NCBI GenBank assembly: GCA_036245805.1
Contig: BTRK01000005.1
Coordinates: 15,910,984-15,974,983, forward strand
DNA length: 64,000 bases
From: Pristionchus mayeri
Lineage: Eukaryota; Nematoda; Chromadorea; Rhabditida; Neodiplogasteridae
Direction of reading: 5' to 3'
A program made the position numbers and the translations under genes. Positions 39,201 to 54,200 of the stretch are shown here, one piece after another (the first letter of the stretch is position 1; each line of letters starts with the position of its first letter). The notes below the pieces were generated by a model. That model was not told the origin of the DNA. It did no database searches and was given only the letters and a program-made list of their open reading frames with translations.

Positions 39201-42200
39201 CTTTTAAAGAGACTTGAGTACACAATACTACCTCGTCATAAAGTTTTTTTGAAATTGGTTTTTCTAAGTGAGTAAAGCCGAGAACGTATTGCAGGGTCAC
39301 ATAGTCGCGATGTAGTATCTCGTCAACATGAATCCTCCTAGTCAGTTCCAATTTTCAGAATTTTTATAGAGAACTGGGGTTTAGGGGCAAACTGACTGGA
39401 TGGTCTTCATCGTGTTGAGCACCATGTAGAAGCGGATCATGCGGTGCTTGAGGTCCCACAGCTGAAGAATAGCAAATTAGTATCACGATTAATTAATTAA
39501 AATAATTAATAAATTCAAATTAGTTACCTTGCGCAGCTTCTCGAACTGCTGCAGCAGACGCGTGAGCCAGGCGGTGAGACGCGTGTCGGGCGGAGGGATG
39601 CGGAAGACAACCTGCGGGTGAAGAATTCAACTAGCCCCTTAGTCGTTTCACTGTTTATCGAAGACAAGGACCCATGCAACAGTTCAATCCTCGAGTGACT
39701 TCGACTGCTAACTCCAACCAATTTCTCGTTTCACAAATGTAACAAGTAGTGTGCGACAATCAAATTCAAAATCCGTGTTTGTGCAGAATATAGCAGAAAA
39801 TCATATCCTGCCTTCTGGGCTTCTCATCCTAGCTATCGGCCTCTCCTCACTAGAGTTCTTGTTGGAAATGAATTGTTATTGGAATCGAACCACCCTGCCT
39901 CTCATTGTCCAAAAACGCACAATAATGAGGCGGTCGCCTATTGGAATCAACACTCCTCACTCACCGAGGGTACGATTCCCTGCTTGCCCATCACGTCCTG
40001 GATCTTCCAGTGGACGAAGTCGCTGTTGTCCAGCAGGATGACGTCATCGCCTGAGCATGAACATCAATTATATATTTTAGCGCGATCGATTCACATTACA
40101 GTAATCCCCCGCTCCTACAGTACTCCCCTACCGTACCCGCTCTGATGTTGACTGATCCGTCCTCGTAGTCGCAGAGGGCGGTCACGACGATGTTCTTGGT
40201 GATTCGCTCTCCTCTCTGCCAGAGGGGCGAGATGGTGGCGCATCTCTCGGAGAGCGAGTGGATCACCGACTGGATGCCGTTCAGGTGCTCCTGAAGGAAG
40301 AGAGGTTCACTAATTAGATATTTAATTATTTAATAATTATTATAATGATTGGTTGGATGAATAAGAAACTAATCGTAAATCTCCGGAACTGCATTTCGAA
40401 AATTAACGTTTCACCTATCGACAAATACATTTGCGTTTCACAAACGGCATTTCTTGAACGGATTACCAACTTTGCAATCAGTCTTTCTTGGTTGAGGCAA
40501 AAATACTAGCACAATCTCTGGACACACTCCCCATCATCACCAGCTATATAAATACAAACACCATCTCCTGGGGGGGGGGGGGGGGGGTTCCTGCTCCATG
40601 CCCACCTTGAGATTGTCCAGCTCCTGGAGCATCCTCTCTCCTTCGTCGAGGGAGAAGTCGGTGCGGTTGTAGTTCCTCTCGAGGATCTCCGAGTACTCCT
40701 TGATCTTCGCCTCCACCTCGGCCGCCTCCTCCATGAACTGAGCAAAGAGGACAATGGATGGGTGAACAGGAGCAATTCCGTTTCATGAGTAAGGTATCGT
40801 TGCTATATTGTCCCATGTTTGATTGCTGATTGGTTGAAAATGTACATAAAATCCCGTGATTGGTGACCTGGAGATCTTTCGTTGCACGAGTGGAATATGA
40901 TTATCAGAAACATCACAATTTGGCTCATCGATCATCGCTGTCCAAAAATCATTTATCTAGAATGTTTTTAACCGCTACATCGCCGCTACACCATTGCATC
41001 ATCTACTCTCCTAATCACCATGATCAATCCCTCATCTCCCCGCTCACCGTCTTCAGGTTGTTGGCATCTCTCAGATGCTCCTCGAGGCATCTGCTCAGAT
41101 TGAGCAGCCAGTCCCACTGCTTCTTCAGCGTCTGGATGTACACCTGCAACCAGAGCGATTACCGTACTCTCTTCACTAACCTTGCTACCGTACCCCCACA
41201 CCTGCTACAGTATCCCCTACCGTACCTCGATGACTTGGATGGCGGGATGACCCTGGTTGAGTAGGGCAGCGCCGCGGTTGTGCACTTCGTTGTACTGCGG
41301 TTCGCGCAGTTCCATCTCGTGCAGCAGCTGAAGAAAGGACGATGAGGACTACTGTAGGACGTGCACGACCAAAGCCGATCGACAATTGATCTACCATAAC
41401 CCTACGCCACGTACCTGTTTGTAGTAGTTGCTCAGCATGGGCAGATCGAGTCGGTCGATGTCTGACCAGTTGCGATGTACCTGCAATCAATATAATGAGC
41501 TACCATAACCCGGATGATTCAGGCTCCATCGCTAATCGATATTCCACAGTACCTCGATCGATTCGCGCTCCTCCACCCACACGAGTTCCATCTGAGCTGC
41601 GCGCACGAACGCGATCAGCGAGTCCTGCAACGAACGAAGGTAATCGATCAAGCCCGGGTACCGTATTCTGAGGTACCAGTAGCGGTGCAAAGAACCAGGA
41701 ACCAGACGTACCAGGTCGAGCATTCGTCCGGCAGACAGGTCGCGCAGCTGCTGGTACTCGCTCTCGAGTACGGAGAGCAACTCGCAGTACTCCACAGAGT
41801 CCTCCGCAGTGATCTCCGACTGCAATTATATAATAATTAACATTAATTAATTACTTAATTAATTTTACGCTTTAAAGCACTTGATCACTACTAATCCCTA
41901 CGAATCTCCAATAGCATTGTGCAACCATTCCTCATTCTATCATAAAAATCGTTGACATAATTCAAAAACTCCACATCCGTCAGTCTGTGGCTGCAACTAG
42001 ACTATACCTACTCTGGCATTGATCAGAAACCAATAGTTTGTGCCCTTCTCTTAGAACAAATTCTCAACATCACATTTTAGCTACAAATGTAGCACAACTC
42101 AACATCAGTCTCAAATGAATTCCCATGCAAATGGCTTCTCGAAACTTCGACCAACCTGTCTGGCGATGCACGAGTCGACCTCCTGGCGGAAGTCCTGGAT

Positions 42201-45200
42201 CTCGTGGTTGTCCAGCTGCAAATTTAATTTTAAAATTATATTTTTACATATTTATGACGTCATCAAAGTTGTAAAGAAACCTCACCTTGTGCTTCTTGAA
42301 CATCTCCTCGAGCGTCTCGAGCGACTGCACGAATTGCATGTTCACCAAGTGCTCCTGTAATCGATCGATAACTTGCTGTATTGGTCAGGCTACCGTACAC
42401 CTCAATCTCCTACCGTATACTCACCATTCGGGTGCGCACCCACTCGATGCACTCCTCGACGCGGCCGAAGCGCTTGCGACGCGCGTCTTCCGACTGCTCC
42501 TGCAATGGGAACTTGCATTATTTTATTGTTGTTGACCAGTAGGCAAGCTAACCCGATCGCTCTTGCAATACGACTAGGACTGATAACACTTTGACAATAC
42601 CCGAAACCGCCAGGTATCCAAGTATGGTTTGCAATTGTTTTTTTATTGTGAACATTTCAGCGTTTGCTGCCTAATATCAAGCCTTCTCCCACCGGGAAAA
42701 CCAACTGGCACGAGCGTGACCGCGGAAGCAGGATACCACAATCAAGTACCAGGATCCGGGAACCAGCAACCCGATCCATCGGCTCACCATCTGCTGTCTC
42801 CTCATCGTCTCGGTCCTCACTCCGAGTCGGACGAGCAGCTGATTGTTCAGACGGTCGAGGTACGCGTTGCGGCGCTGGTGCAGGCCGAGCACCCTGCAAG
42901 CAATAAATGAATTAAATAAAAAATATTTTTGCGAACATATACAAAAGATTGGGCATGAGCACACCACCATCGAAATTGGGGTTTCGCCCGCTCACTATAC
43001 CATTTTGATTCCGAGGAGGCGTTAATATTGGGTTGAGTTGAAAGGCAGAAACATATCAACAACATTTCGGTTTCACCCACTAATCATTAGTTCTCATGCA
43101 TAGATCGTAGTGGCTTATCACGCTTCAAAAACAAATAAATGATCTCACTGCTTGTAGAAGTCGTTGCTGTCGGGATGGCGGTTCTGCTTCAAAGTCTCCA
43201 CGTCCTGCAAACAAAATCAATAAATAGACGCTGATCTACCGTATTCCATCAATCGATTATCATAATCTACCGTACCTCGAAGAAGCCTGCGATGGGCGCC
43301 TCGAGCGCGTTGAGATCATCGACGATCTCGTTGACGATGCGCTCGATCTCGGCAGGACGCGCGGAGTCGACGCGCGACTCAACGTCCTCGATTCTACAAG
43401 CAAATATCGATTTGTTGATTGACCACCTTTCCACTTTTTTCTATGAGACCAGGGTAGCCCACAGTACCTGAGCAGGATCAGGTCGAGCTTCTCATTGGTG
43501 ATTCCGATTCCTCTCGTGAGGCGTGAGATGAGATCCGCGAGGGAACCCTGCAAGTCTCCGATTACAGTAACCGCCTACAGTACCCCTTCCTAGCATCACG
43601 TCATCTCAATCTCGAACACCATGGTCAGTAGCTCAGGATCACCAGGGGGTAATAGAGAAATAAGGAGGAGAAATCATAGAGGGGTTTATTTGTTGTTATT
43701 CACATGTTAGTATCGTCTTGCATTGGGGTTAGTCTCAGTTCAAATCTACAGTTAGTACATCTACTGCATGCATCACTCCACACCATCATCATCCTCATCA
43801 CCTGTGTCGCTCTCCGCTGCAGCAGCAGCTGCTCGCGGCGCTCGACCGCGTCCGCGAGCGCGCGCCAGAGCGCTTGCAGCGCGGGCGGCTGCAGCTCGAG
43901 AGGCGCGGGGTGCGCGCCGCGTCGCTCCAGCTCCGCGTAGATTTCGCAGAGACGTGCGAGGTCGGTGGCCTTGGGCGGCATGTCCTCCTCCTTGAAGTGC
44001 GCCAGCTCGTCCAGGAGAGTGTCGGCGCTGCCGATGAGCAGTCGATCGTCGACCAACTCGATGAATCGCTCCACCCATCGACGCCACTCCGCTGCCTCGT
44101 GCGCGTACTCCGAAGCCAGCTGCTGCATCTACGACGAGAGTTAGAGTGCTGCGCCTACCGTATCCCCACCACTAATACCGTACACCATAGAGTTACCATA
44201 CCCCCGCCTTCGAGTTGTCTAGATTAGTTATCATGCCTAGTGTGTTGTTAGGAGAGACACGAGACGGATAGTTAGACGTCGGACAGACGGACAGACACAT
44301 AGGACGACGTGAGAACAGGAGACCAGACAAAGGATTACATTACACATACAGTAACCTACTATCGATTTTTCTACAGTAATAGATCGAAGCGCACAAGGTG
44401 GAAAAAACGACATGTAACAAGGCGGAGTGGAGCAGTGGCGGTGCGACTTCACACACCCGTGACTTTCTTGCATCACAACTGATTCAAAGTATTGAGAAAT
44501 GATGGATTGTCAAAATAGATAAACTTCATAACCTTGAGAAAATTCGTCACATCCTCCCACAGTGACCTATCAACTGCTACCGTATCTCTCTCAATACCGT
44601 ACCTTGGACGCCTCCGGGAGGTTCGGCAGGTTCTGGTAGAGCGACGAGACGTAGGTGATGATAGACTTCTCATCAGGTGAGTCCCTGTCCACGTCCTCCG
44701 GATCGAGCAGTCTGCAACGGCGAGTTACGGTAAGAGACTGTAGGCAGAGTACTGTAGGATGTGCGGATTCGGGGTTCCTTTAACACTAAAAGGATCTAAA
44801 AAAGTTGAATATGAGGGCAAAAAGTGTAGATCTTTCCAGTTTTTGCATGTGAATCCAGAAGTTGATCTTTAATCTCTACTCACTTGTCCACATCGAACTC
44901 CCTCTTGGCGACCTCGAAGGCGTTCGCGAGACGCTCGCGATTCGACACCGAAGGGTCGCTGATCTGGAATTAAATCAGATAATTTTCCGTTCCTATTTTT
45001 TCCCGTTTCACAAATTTCATAACACCTCAAATCTTTTCGAAACGGTAGTATGATCTGCCTGTTTCACTCAATATGAAATAAATCCCATTCACGTGCCCTC
45101 ACTTCCAAGTTTCTTAAATTTCTAATGTCCTTGCAGACATTGTGCTTTTTTCACTTGTTCATCTTTTCACAATTCGCAAATACTTTTTCCATCAGCCGCT

Positions 45201-48200
45201 ACGAATTTCATATTCCACGTTCGCATTTCATGCAATAGATGCCTGTCCGATATTGCCCATCCCCTTGATCAATCGGCCATCATTCTATCACTTCTTCTCC
45301 CATCCCACTCCTCCTCCTCCTCATTCCCCATCAACAGAGGCAGGGGAGAGCATCTCAATGGCCAAGGCCACTCTCCATTCTACCGCACGAGAGGGGAGAG
45401 GAGAGTGGAGATGGGAACGAGGAAGATCTCCTCCCATCTACTACCAATTATCACCTAATCACCTATCAAAACAAGAGGTGAAATCCAAATCAAAATTCCA
45501 TGAATAATTTTACTTCACTCGGCCAGTCAAACCAACTTCGCAGGCAGATAGCAAGATGTAATGGGAACCTAGGAACCCCAATCACCCCATACAAAACTAA
45601 AACATTTATTTGAATCAATTGATAGGGACAAATAATCAATACCAATAATACTCCCCCTCATCCCCTCCTCGAAACCCCCATCCTCCTCCTCCATCATCAC
45701 CGCCCCTCCCATGCATTCCTCCATCTCCTCTCTTCTCAGGTAAACAGCCTCCTAATCCTGTACTCACAATAAATGGAGGAACGAGTGAGAGAAAAGACGA
45801 TGAGTACCCCTCTAACAGTCACTCTCAGGAGGTCAGAACAATAGGATATCATTCTACTCATTCCTGGGAAGAGGGCACTCCCTTTCAGAATCATGATTGT
45901 GGGGGCAGGCACTTGGGCGCCTTTACGGCACCTCTCAAGGGGCGCCATCATCCCTACTTCTCGTCGTTTCCCACTCTCTTTTCCTCCATGAGTCATCCCA
46001 TTGCACCTCAAGTGGACCCAGCTCACTCGAGCGTCTCCAGTGTTTCAGGAACTTTCCCGAGTTTTCGTCATCACTAGGGCTGGCAATTCGAAGTCGAATT
46101 GCGAATTCGCAACCACTTCCCCCTCGCATATTTCGAAATCCGAAGAGGGGGAGAACATTGCGAGCTCACATTCGGCTTCGACTTGTCAGCCCTAGTAACC
46201 ACTACACACCTCCTATCTATCTCACACCTTCCCATCCCCCGTTGGATCCCATTGGATCTCACCCGTACCCTACCTATTCGATCCCCATTGGCTCCCTTTG
46301 CTGGTCCTCGAAACCGGCACGCATTCGATGGTCCCCTTCACTCGAACCACAACAAAAACTGCGCAGTCGTCTCATCCATCCAAAGAGAGAGAGGGAGAGG
46401 GAGAGAGGGAGAAAGGTGTTGCTTTGAGGGATCGAAGAGAGGAGAGAAAGCGGAAAGAAGTGGAGAAGAAATCGCTCCCAAAATGAGCAGCGAGCAATTT
46501 TCCCCTCAAGCGTGAAAGAAGCAAATCCCCGGGCAACCTCAATTAGCAGATTCGATCTGTTTACCGTACCCGCCAATCTATCACCACAAAATCCTACCGT
46601 ACTCCTCGTCCCCTTTTGCATCTCCGAACTGGTCTCTGATCTCTCCCTACTATCAAACCACTAATCAGTGTGTATCGAGTAATCGGTGTTGCTGCAGGAA
46701 TGTACTCACGAGGTGGAGGTCTCTTTCACTATGTCTCTCTCCATTTCCCCCCATCTCTCGCCCCCCTTTGATCTACCCCCGTCCTTCCCCACTAATCATC
46801 ATCATTAGTCCCCTTTCTGAGAGTGATAGTACTACGATTGTAAGCCGAAACGATCAAAAGGGAGAGAGAGAGAAGGGGGAGAAACCGGAACCGGGCATTT
46901 CTCTCTGATTCGACTCTCTCCAAGGTGTGCACTCTCTCGCTTACGCCACTAATTGCCCTAACCATGAATGGACGTGGAGAGAATTCATCCTGGCACTGAT
47001 ATCTTCTATTCAAAGGAAGCATATTATCACCCGAACACGCGAAAATTCTTCAAAACATATTCCATAGAGTATCAACAATGAATTTCGATACCCACTGGAA
47101 CCGGACCCACCAATTTTGGCTGGGAGATTAAACTCAATACAACTTCATACAGTACTCCCCAGCTACTACTATATCTCCCCTAATCAGTCACTACAGTACC
47201 CTTGCTACCGTACCCTTTCCAACTACCGTACCTGCTCCCAGTTGATGGCCTTGGGTCGGTAGCGATGGAGGATCGCGTTGAAGGCGAGACCGTCGCGCCA
47301 CGAAGAGGTGAAGTTATTGACGCGCACGCGGGGATAGCCTTCCGTCGTCTGCAAAGAGAGACGTTATAGAGATCAAAGATTAACTAACAAATAATATCCC
47401 CTTTCAGAAACAAATAAATAAAAAGAGCGAAAATTCGTTGACGACAAATCTAATCCTCTTGTCAATGTGATGTTTCAACAGACACCCAAACTGTGAACGA
47501 AATCGGAAGACTCAATTTTAATGACATTGCCAATTCAGAAAAAATCAAAATTTTAATTTCATGTTTCACTCTTGCTATAGCCATTGCTGCATGACCACGG
47601 GTTAAATATTTCCTAACCCCCACCCCCCATGTCTAATCAATCAATTCGAATCCCCTCGTTACCGTACCCGCTGTGCCCAGGCGAGCAGTGCGTCTCGTGC
47701 GGATCCGCCTTCGAGTGCTTCGAGCTGCAAATAGAAATCAACTATTTATTACATTTCCTTGTCCGTTTTCTCTGATGTTTCTTTCCAATCTTTAATTTTC
47801 AGCCTTCTTTCTCGATTTTTTCCATAGATAGATCGCAACTTTCGCTCGCTAGCTTCATGGAGAGGAGCGACTTCCAGGAGAGAGACGAAGCAAAGGAAAG
47901 GGAGCGAGCGAGGAGAGAGAGAGAGAGGGAGTCGGAATTCGGCAGCGCTTGCGGAAAGGCTTAGTGAAGGCGCGCGAGCGGGAGCGGAGAGGAGCTGCAT
48001 GCGTTTACACACAGAGAGCAGAGGGCGAGAGTGCGGGTAGATCAGAGAGGGCGCAGAGAGGTCAGAGGGACAGGGAGGGGGAGGAGGAGTAGACAAAACG
48101 GATCATCCGCTCTCTCCCAAGAGTCAAGCAGCCTGGTCTGCAATTGCTTTTTTCCGTGGAGCAATCGTCTCTGCCACTCTCGATATCGCGTGCTCTCTCG

Positions 48201-51200
48201 TTCCCTCTAGCGGATGAGAGAGAAGGGCGAGGGAGGAGAGGCTGACGACTACTTCTTTTTCACCTCGCCTCCTCTTCTGCTTGTGCCCTACTACACTAAT
48301 ATTAGGACACCATGTGGAACGATGAGACAACCTTTTCACACAAACGAAGCATACGAAAATAGGGAGACGACTTTTGCTCTAGACGAAAATAGAGACGCGT
48401 TTCGAGCGCGAAAGAACTTATGATTGCTTGTTCGTATTCCGAAAACGAGCTGACACATCTTGCTCAATCATCACAGAAACCACGTTAGCGCACCGCACAA
48501 AAAGGTGCGCCTCATAACAGTTTCTCTCTCTCTCTTCTCAAACGATCGGGCACAAAAAGGTGTCGTGTTGTAACTGTATCATCATCGACTCAAATCGAGT
48601 TTGCAAGGAGCGGCGGGCCATCAGTCTCTTTTCAGAAGGTCATTTGATCGTCACTCAATCAATCGAAAACTGTCTTTATTTCGGTCCAAAAATCATCGAT
48701 GTGTACCGTAATCAGTGCACTCCCTTGCTACTCCTTCTCTCACCAACAAGAGGGGCGTTTCCTCTATTTAGAAAGGCAGCGCACTCTCCACCTTTTGCCT
48801 GCTCTCTCATCCGTCGGAGGAGACAGAGTGCCGGCAAAATGAGGAGTGGTCTCGCTGCTCCTTCCGCTATCTTGTCACTCCTACCCTATCATGAACATTC
48901 CAATTGGAGAGAAGGGGGAGAGGGAGAGGAGGAGGAGGAGGAGGAGAATGCAAGATTCGATGCAATAAGAAACGATGCGGTGCTTAGAGATCGTTCTGAT
49001 GCGATAGGGGAAGGACGAGGGGGAGAGGAACGGGGGAGGAACAGGGACAACTTGAGAGGGTTCCGACTGATCGGAACTGTGCTAGATAGTGCTTGCTATC
49101 GAGAGGAAGCGATCATGGGTGTGGTTCCGATTCGGGAAAGGGGGGGGGGAGATCAGGCTAGATAGCACTGCGATTCGAGAGAGGCTACTGCTGCAGTACT
49201 CTTTAGCTAAGGAGATCTAGCTGTTTACTATAGTCAAGGACAGCGCGGCGGGAGAGTAAAAATGTTAAGGCAGCGTTATCTGATAAACGGTTCTCGTTCG
49301 TGCCCCCGCAAATTAATCACTTCCTTCCTCCTCTTCTTCGGTTGCATCTCAAACAGAAGATGATCGATCGCACTCTCTTTTCTACTCCAATCGATGCCTC
49401 ACTTACAAATTACTCTGGGCTCGCGCGCTGACTCAGTTCCTTCCCCCACGCGCATTCAGCCAGCCATCTCACTCCCCCCCTCACCTTCCCCCATCTAATG
49501 TAATGGAAATGGATGGCGCGCGTACTCTCTGAATAGCAATCCAAGGCTAGCCCTGCTGAGATAGATCACCCTCTCATTCTGATGGGCCCCAACATAAATA
49601 GCCGTTCAAATGATCGCGCAGTTTCAAAGGGTCCGCTGGAAATTGCCTTGTTGTGTATTGTCCCTTGTAGGAGTGAGTGTGGAGGGGGGGGGGGGGAGGG
49701 GGAGGGGGAGGCAGGGAAAAGAAGGTATGACACTGTCACTCCCACCACTCGCCTTTCTTCTCCGTCCACAAACACATTGCATTCAATCAGTTCTCGATTC
49801 ATCATCAGATTGGAGAGGAGCAGGAAAAGTGTGGTGCAAGAGGGATAGAGGGAGGCAACAAGAGGCAAAATGCGCCACAGAGAGAAACCCGCTAGAGACA
49901 ACGGCTTATTATTATGGAATAGAGCCTGACAGCTGTGTTTTCGTAGTGCAATTTCAATCGGCTTCGACCAAAACTTTCACATTTGAAAGAGAAACACACC
50001 CATCACCGCGCATCAATCAGTGCGCCTTTCCTCATTTACACAACAATGGGCGAGGCACCCCCGCTTCCGCTTGTAATTTCACTCTCATTCGCTTAATCTA
50101 AGAGACACTTTTGGTGTGATGGAATCGCCACTAGTGAACTCTTCTTCTTCCTCTCTTCAGGGGTCACGCAAGGTCGTTCCAAAACGGGACAGCGATGGAG
50201 TAGTCACTCAAAGTCTGATGAGAGCAAAAAAGAGGCAGTGATTGAATGCAAGAGCGCTTCCTCTGCTTTCTCTCTCTCGAATTCCATTCATTAGACACTT
50301 CCTTCCTTCGATTCACTCTCATAATTGATCCATAACCATCATTGCTGAGGATGGGGAGGCGAGATGTCTACAGAGGCTGAGGGAAAGTGATTGGGACAAG
50401 ATATCAGAGATCGATCAGAGGAGATCAGCGGGAAGAGAACAGAAGGAATTGAGAGAGCGCAGACAGCCAGAGGCGAGATATAGTGCGATAAAGATTATCA
50501 TCTCAATGGGAACGAGGGGAAGAGTGCGGGCGCGCTCGGGTTTGGGCGTTCATGGCCCAAATTGCGGTCAATCGATGCAGAGGAAAACGCGGCAACAACA
50601 TCATCAACACATTGAGTAATCAGGAAAGCAGCGCGCGCAGACACACTTCAATCAACAGCTACAGTACCAATAAATCAATCAATAAAGTGTGACCGTACCC
50701 CTTCCTCTCCTCGTCGTAGACTGCGGCTCCTCTCCCGCTCCCTTTCGCTTCTCGTCTTCTTCACTCGTGCGACTTTCCTCTCAAAGTGCTCTCGTGTCTC
50801 GTAGGTGCTGCTCTCGCTGAATCCCTGGCCGGCTCCTCTCTCGACCAGATGGCTCGAGCTGCCTCCTCGTGTCTCCACGAGGTGGCCACCCTCACGGTGC
50901 ATCGATCCTCCGTAGGCTGATCCGTTTCCGAATCCATTCGTGCCCTCCATGATCATGTGGTCACGGTGCATGGACGACGATCCTCCTCCGATCGCCATCC
51001 CGCCTCCGTAGTGGCCGCCATGACCGTTGCCAGTCACCGAGAAGTGCTGGGAGGTGCCTCCGTTCGCTGCTGATGAGCGGCTGCTCTCGTGCTTGTGCTT
51101 AGTCTCCTTCTTGTAGGAGCGGATGGCCTGAGATTTCCACTACGGTCAGCCGATACGAGAAACTATGCAGCCCCAATTGTGAATCGACCCAAGAAGGAAG

Positions 51201-54200
51201 CATCTCTTTTGTCATCACACTTACTTGGAATGAGGAGTACATACACTGGTAGTATGGCTAGATTGAAAGCGAAGTAGTAGTGCGTATACGTGGCTGAATC
51301 ACTTGCCCAGAGGGCCAATGAATCGCTCGTGGAATCAAATTCGCAATCGAACCCGCCCAGGGGTGGGCTCGCCGCTGACACTGTTTGCCTATCTATCGCA
51401 CTCCCCCTTCCTCTCTGATCCGAGTCAGCACTCCCACTCTTGTTCAGATGGCGGAACAGGCAAAAACGTGTGCGCCTTGCCTTCAAGGTAGAGAAAGCGA
51501 TGAGGAAGGAAGGGGTTGGTTTTTGATCCACCAGTGCATGAATCTCATAAGCGATTTTAAAGAGATGCTTCGCTCTTGTTTCTCCCCTCTAAGAAGGTGC
51601 CAGATCAAGCGTTCCCATCCTTTGGCCAAACATTCTTGGCGCTTCTCTTTGGGAATAAGCAGCCAACACTCAATTATCAATACAAAAACGATTAATCTGG
51701 CACCATATCAAAGAATTCAATAATCAGCAAGGCAGCCGCAGCAGAACCTGCGGCTGCTGCACCTGCTGCAGCCTTCAAACGACTTACATTGTACATGATT
51801 GCTGTGGCGGCTGCAAGGAGCAGCAGTAGCGACGCGGTTGCAAGTGCTGCAGGTACGATTAACCACCGTCGCGGCGCACACCACACACACGGATGGTCGG
51901 TTAGTGGGGGCGGAGCCTCCTCCTCCTCCTCCTCCGTCTCCCTCTCCTTGCCTCCTCCCACCTTCTCTCTCTCCTCTCCTCCATCACCGCCACTTCTCGC
52001 AACCACGCCCTGTTGTGATCGAGTATTAGGAGGGATCGCGGAGCGGGAGGAGGAGGGGCACGAGGAGGAGGGAGAGGCGACGCACTCCTGAGGTTCTTCT
52101 CCCTCTGCCCCTCCCATCGACGACGAGAGGGTGTGTGAATCGAGAGAGTATTGGCTGCGACCACCTCCTCCACTCGCTGACTCAGTGTTGGGGTGTTGCC
52201 CAGTTGCTAGAACATCCTCCTCCTCCTCTCTCGTATCGGTCAGCCAAGGGTGTGGCTGTCGCATTCCTCTGTGCTCTTGATGACCCGTCACTGCTCCCTC
52301 ACTACTACTCCCATCCTTGCCGGATTGTGCGGCTACTTCCGGTCGATCTTTGATCTCCGCGAACTGGCAATGAAGGCAGGGCAAGACCACGGCTGTCAAC
52401 AACAACATCGTGGCCATTGCCTCAAGTCGTCTTATTCTTCCTATCTTCATTCTATCAACTGATCAAGGATAAACTTGAGACTTGGAGGATCAGGAAGAGA
52501 AGCCCTGCGAAACGACTCACGGATTTTTAAACGTTTGCGGATACTGGATGACGTGTGTGCGACAAAACTATGAAGAATGGCCGATTCTTCCTGAGGGTAG
52601 AAGGGAGCAGGACCGACCGATTGACTCTTGGGTTGAGCCGACTGAATGCCGATTGACTCTGTTCCTCCTGGCCAGAAGAAGTGACAGGTCTCTTGATGCG
52701 TTCGATTTCCTCCTCTTCCAAGCGAGATTCCGACAGGAGATAACGGGAGCAAATTGTCCACTGACGCCGCCGGCTGTCAAGTGTCTCCGAAGGTTACCGG
52801 GATGATCAATTGCTGTTTTCGCACTGCTGGAGGACGACGGGGGGGGGGGGGGGTATTGATAAACTGCACCTGCACACAGAGTAGGTGGTCCTCTTGTGGA
52901 TGGGACTGATAGGGATTACTGATCCAAGTGGGGTCACTCCAAAAGGTTGAAAAGGTGGCGAGAGGAGCGAAAAATATGACTATATGATTGAATTGAGCAA
53001 CGATGGATGTGTATGGATGCTTCTTCCCGGCTGATTCAGACTTCTTCCCTTTCCTTTTCTTCCTCCTCCTCCTCTTCTACTTTATTCTTTCTCTTTTTCC
53101 ACTTGGCAACAGCACACGCACGAGCGAGAGAGCACTGTAGATCAAAGGGAGGAAAGGGGAAGAGGGGGAAGGGAGAAACAGGATGGATGAATCCTCTTCC
53201 CTTTATGGCATCTGAATCGTCTGCTGACTCACTCTTGCAAAACTCCCGCAGGTCGCATGGGTCGTCGCAGTGGTAGGAACAGGTCGGAACAGCACTAGCA
53301 AGACGATCGACGACGGAATCCTCACTAGACGCCGCTTGAATCGCTCTTTTTCCCTCTTATTACCGCCAGTATTTGTCTTTCCATAAGCGGGAAGGGCGTC
53401 CCGGGGCAGGGAGTGAGAGAGTGTGCCTTCACACGAGGTCCAGAGGACGAAAGGCTCGAATAAGCGAATCAGCACAAAGGCTGTGTGCCTGTTACGCAAC
53501 ACCTCCTTATCTACCGCTTGCCGCGCAGATTCAATCAGTGTCTCTATCAGCACTCATCCGATTCTCTCATCTGACGTGATTAGCTTTTTTTCGCCAGCTT
53601 TGCATTGGCCGGTTCATGCTCTACCTACTCCAGTTAGTCACCAAGTCCTGTCTGGGCGGACAAAATGGACTGTTTGTAGACTCTCCTTGTTTCACGTACT
53701 ATCTCGCCTTACTGACCAGCTAGGGCACACTCGAGTGTGGAAATCCTCTCGCTTTCTACTGAACGGCTCTTGACTCTAACATTTCTTCTCCCCTCAAAGG
53801 ATTGGAAGGATGGAATGGGATGTTGATCCGGTCCTGATCGGGGCTTCTCCATTCCGCTGAACTTTCGACGCTCGTTTTTGCTGCTTCCGAGCAGCCATTT
53901 TTCCGTTTCATTGGCCTGCACAAATGGCCGTCGTTTTCGTGTGTTGCTTGAGAGTGATGATGCGTGCTGTAAACATGGCCGCCTTTCCCTCACTAGCAAG
54001 TTCGCAGACCACTCCATTTACTCGTCGCTATCAGAGTACTTGTTACTCGCAGACCGAGTAAACGTGCGTGAGAGGGTTCACAATCACTACTCGCTGCCTC
54101 TTCTTCTTCTTCTTCTCGTAATCAATGATTGGTTGCTCTTCTCACTAGTAAATAGCCTCCTACTCCTCTCTTCTCTAAAACATTCGTCCATTCTTTCTTT

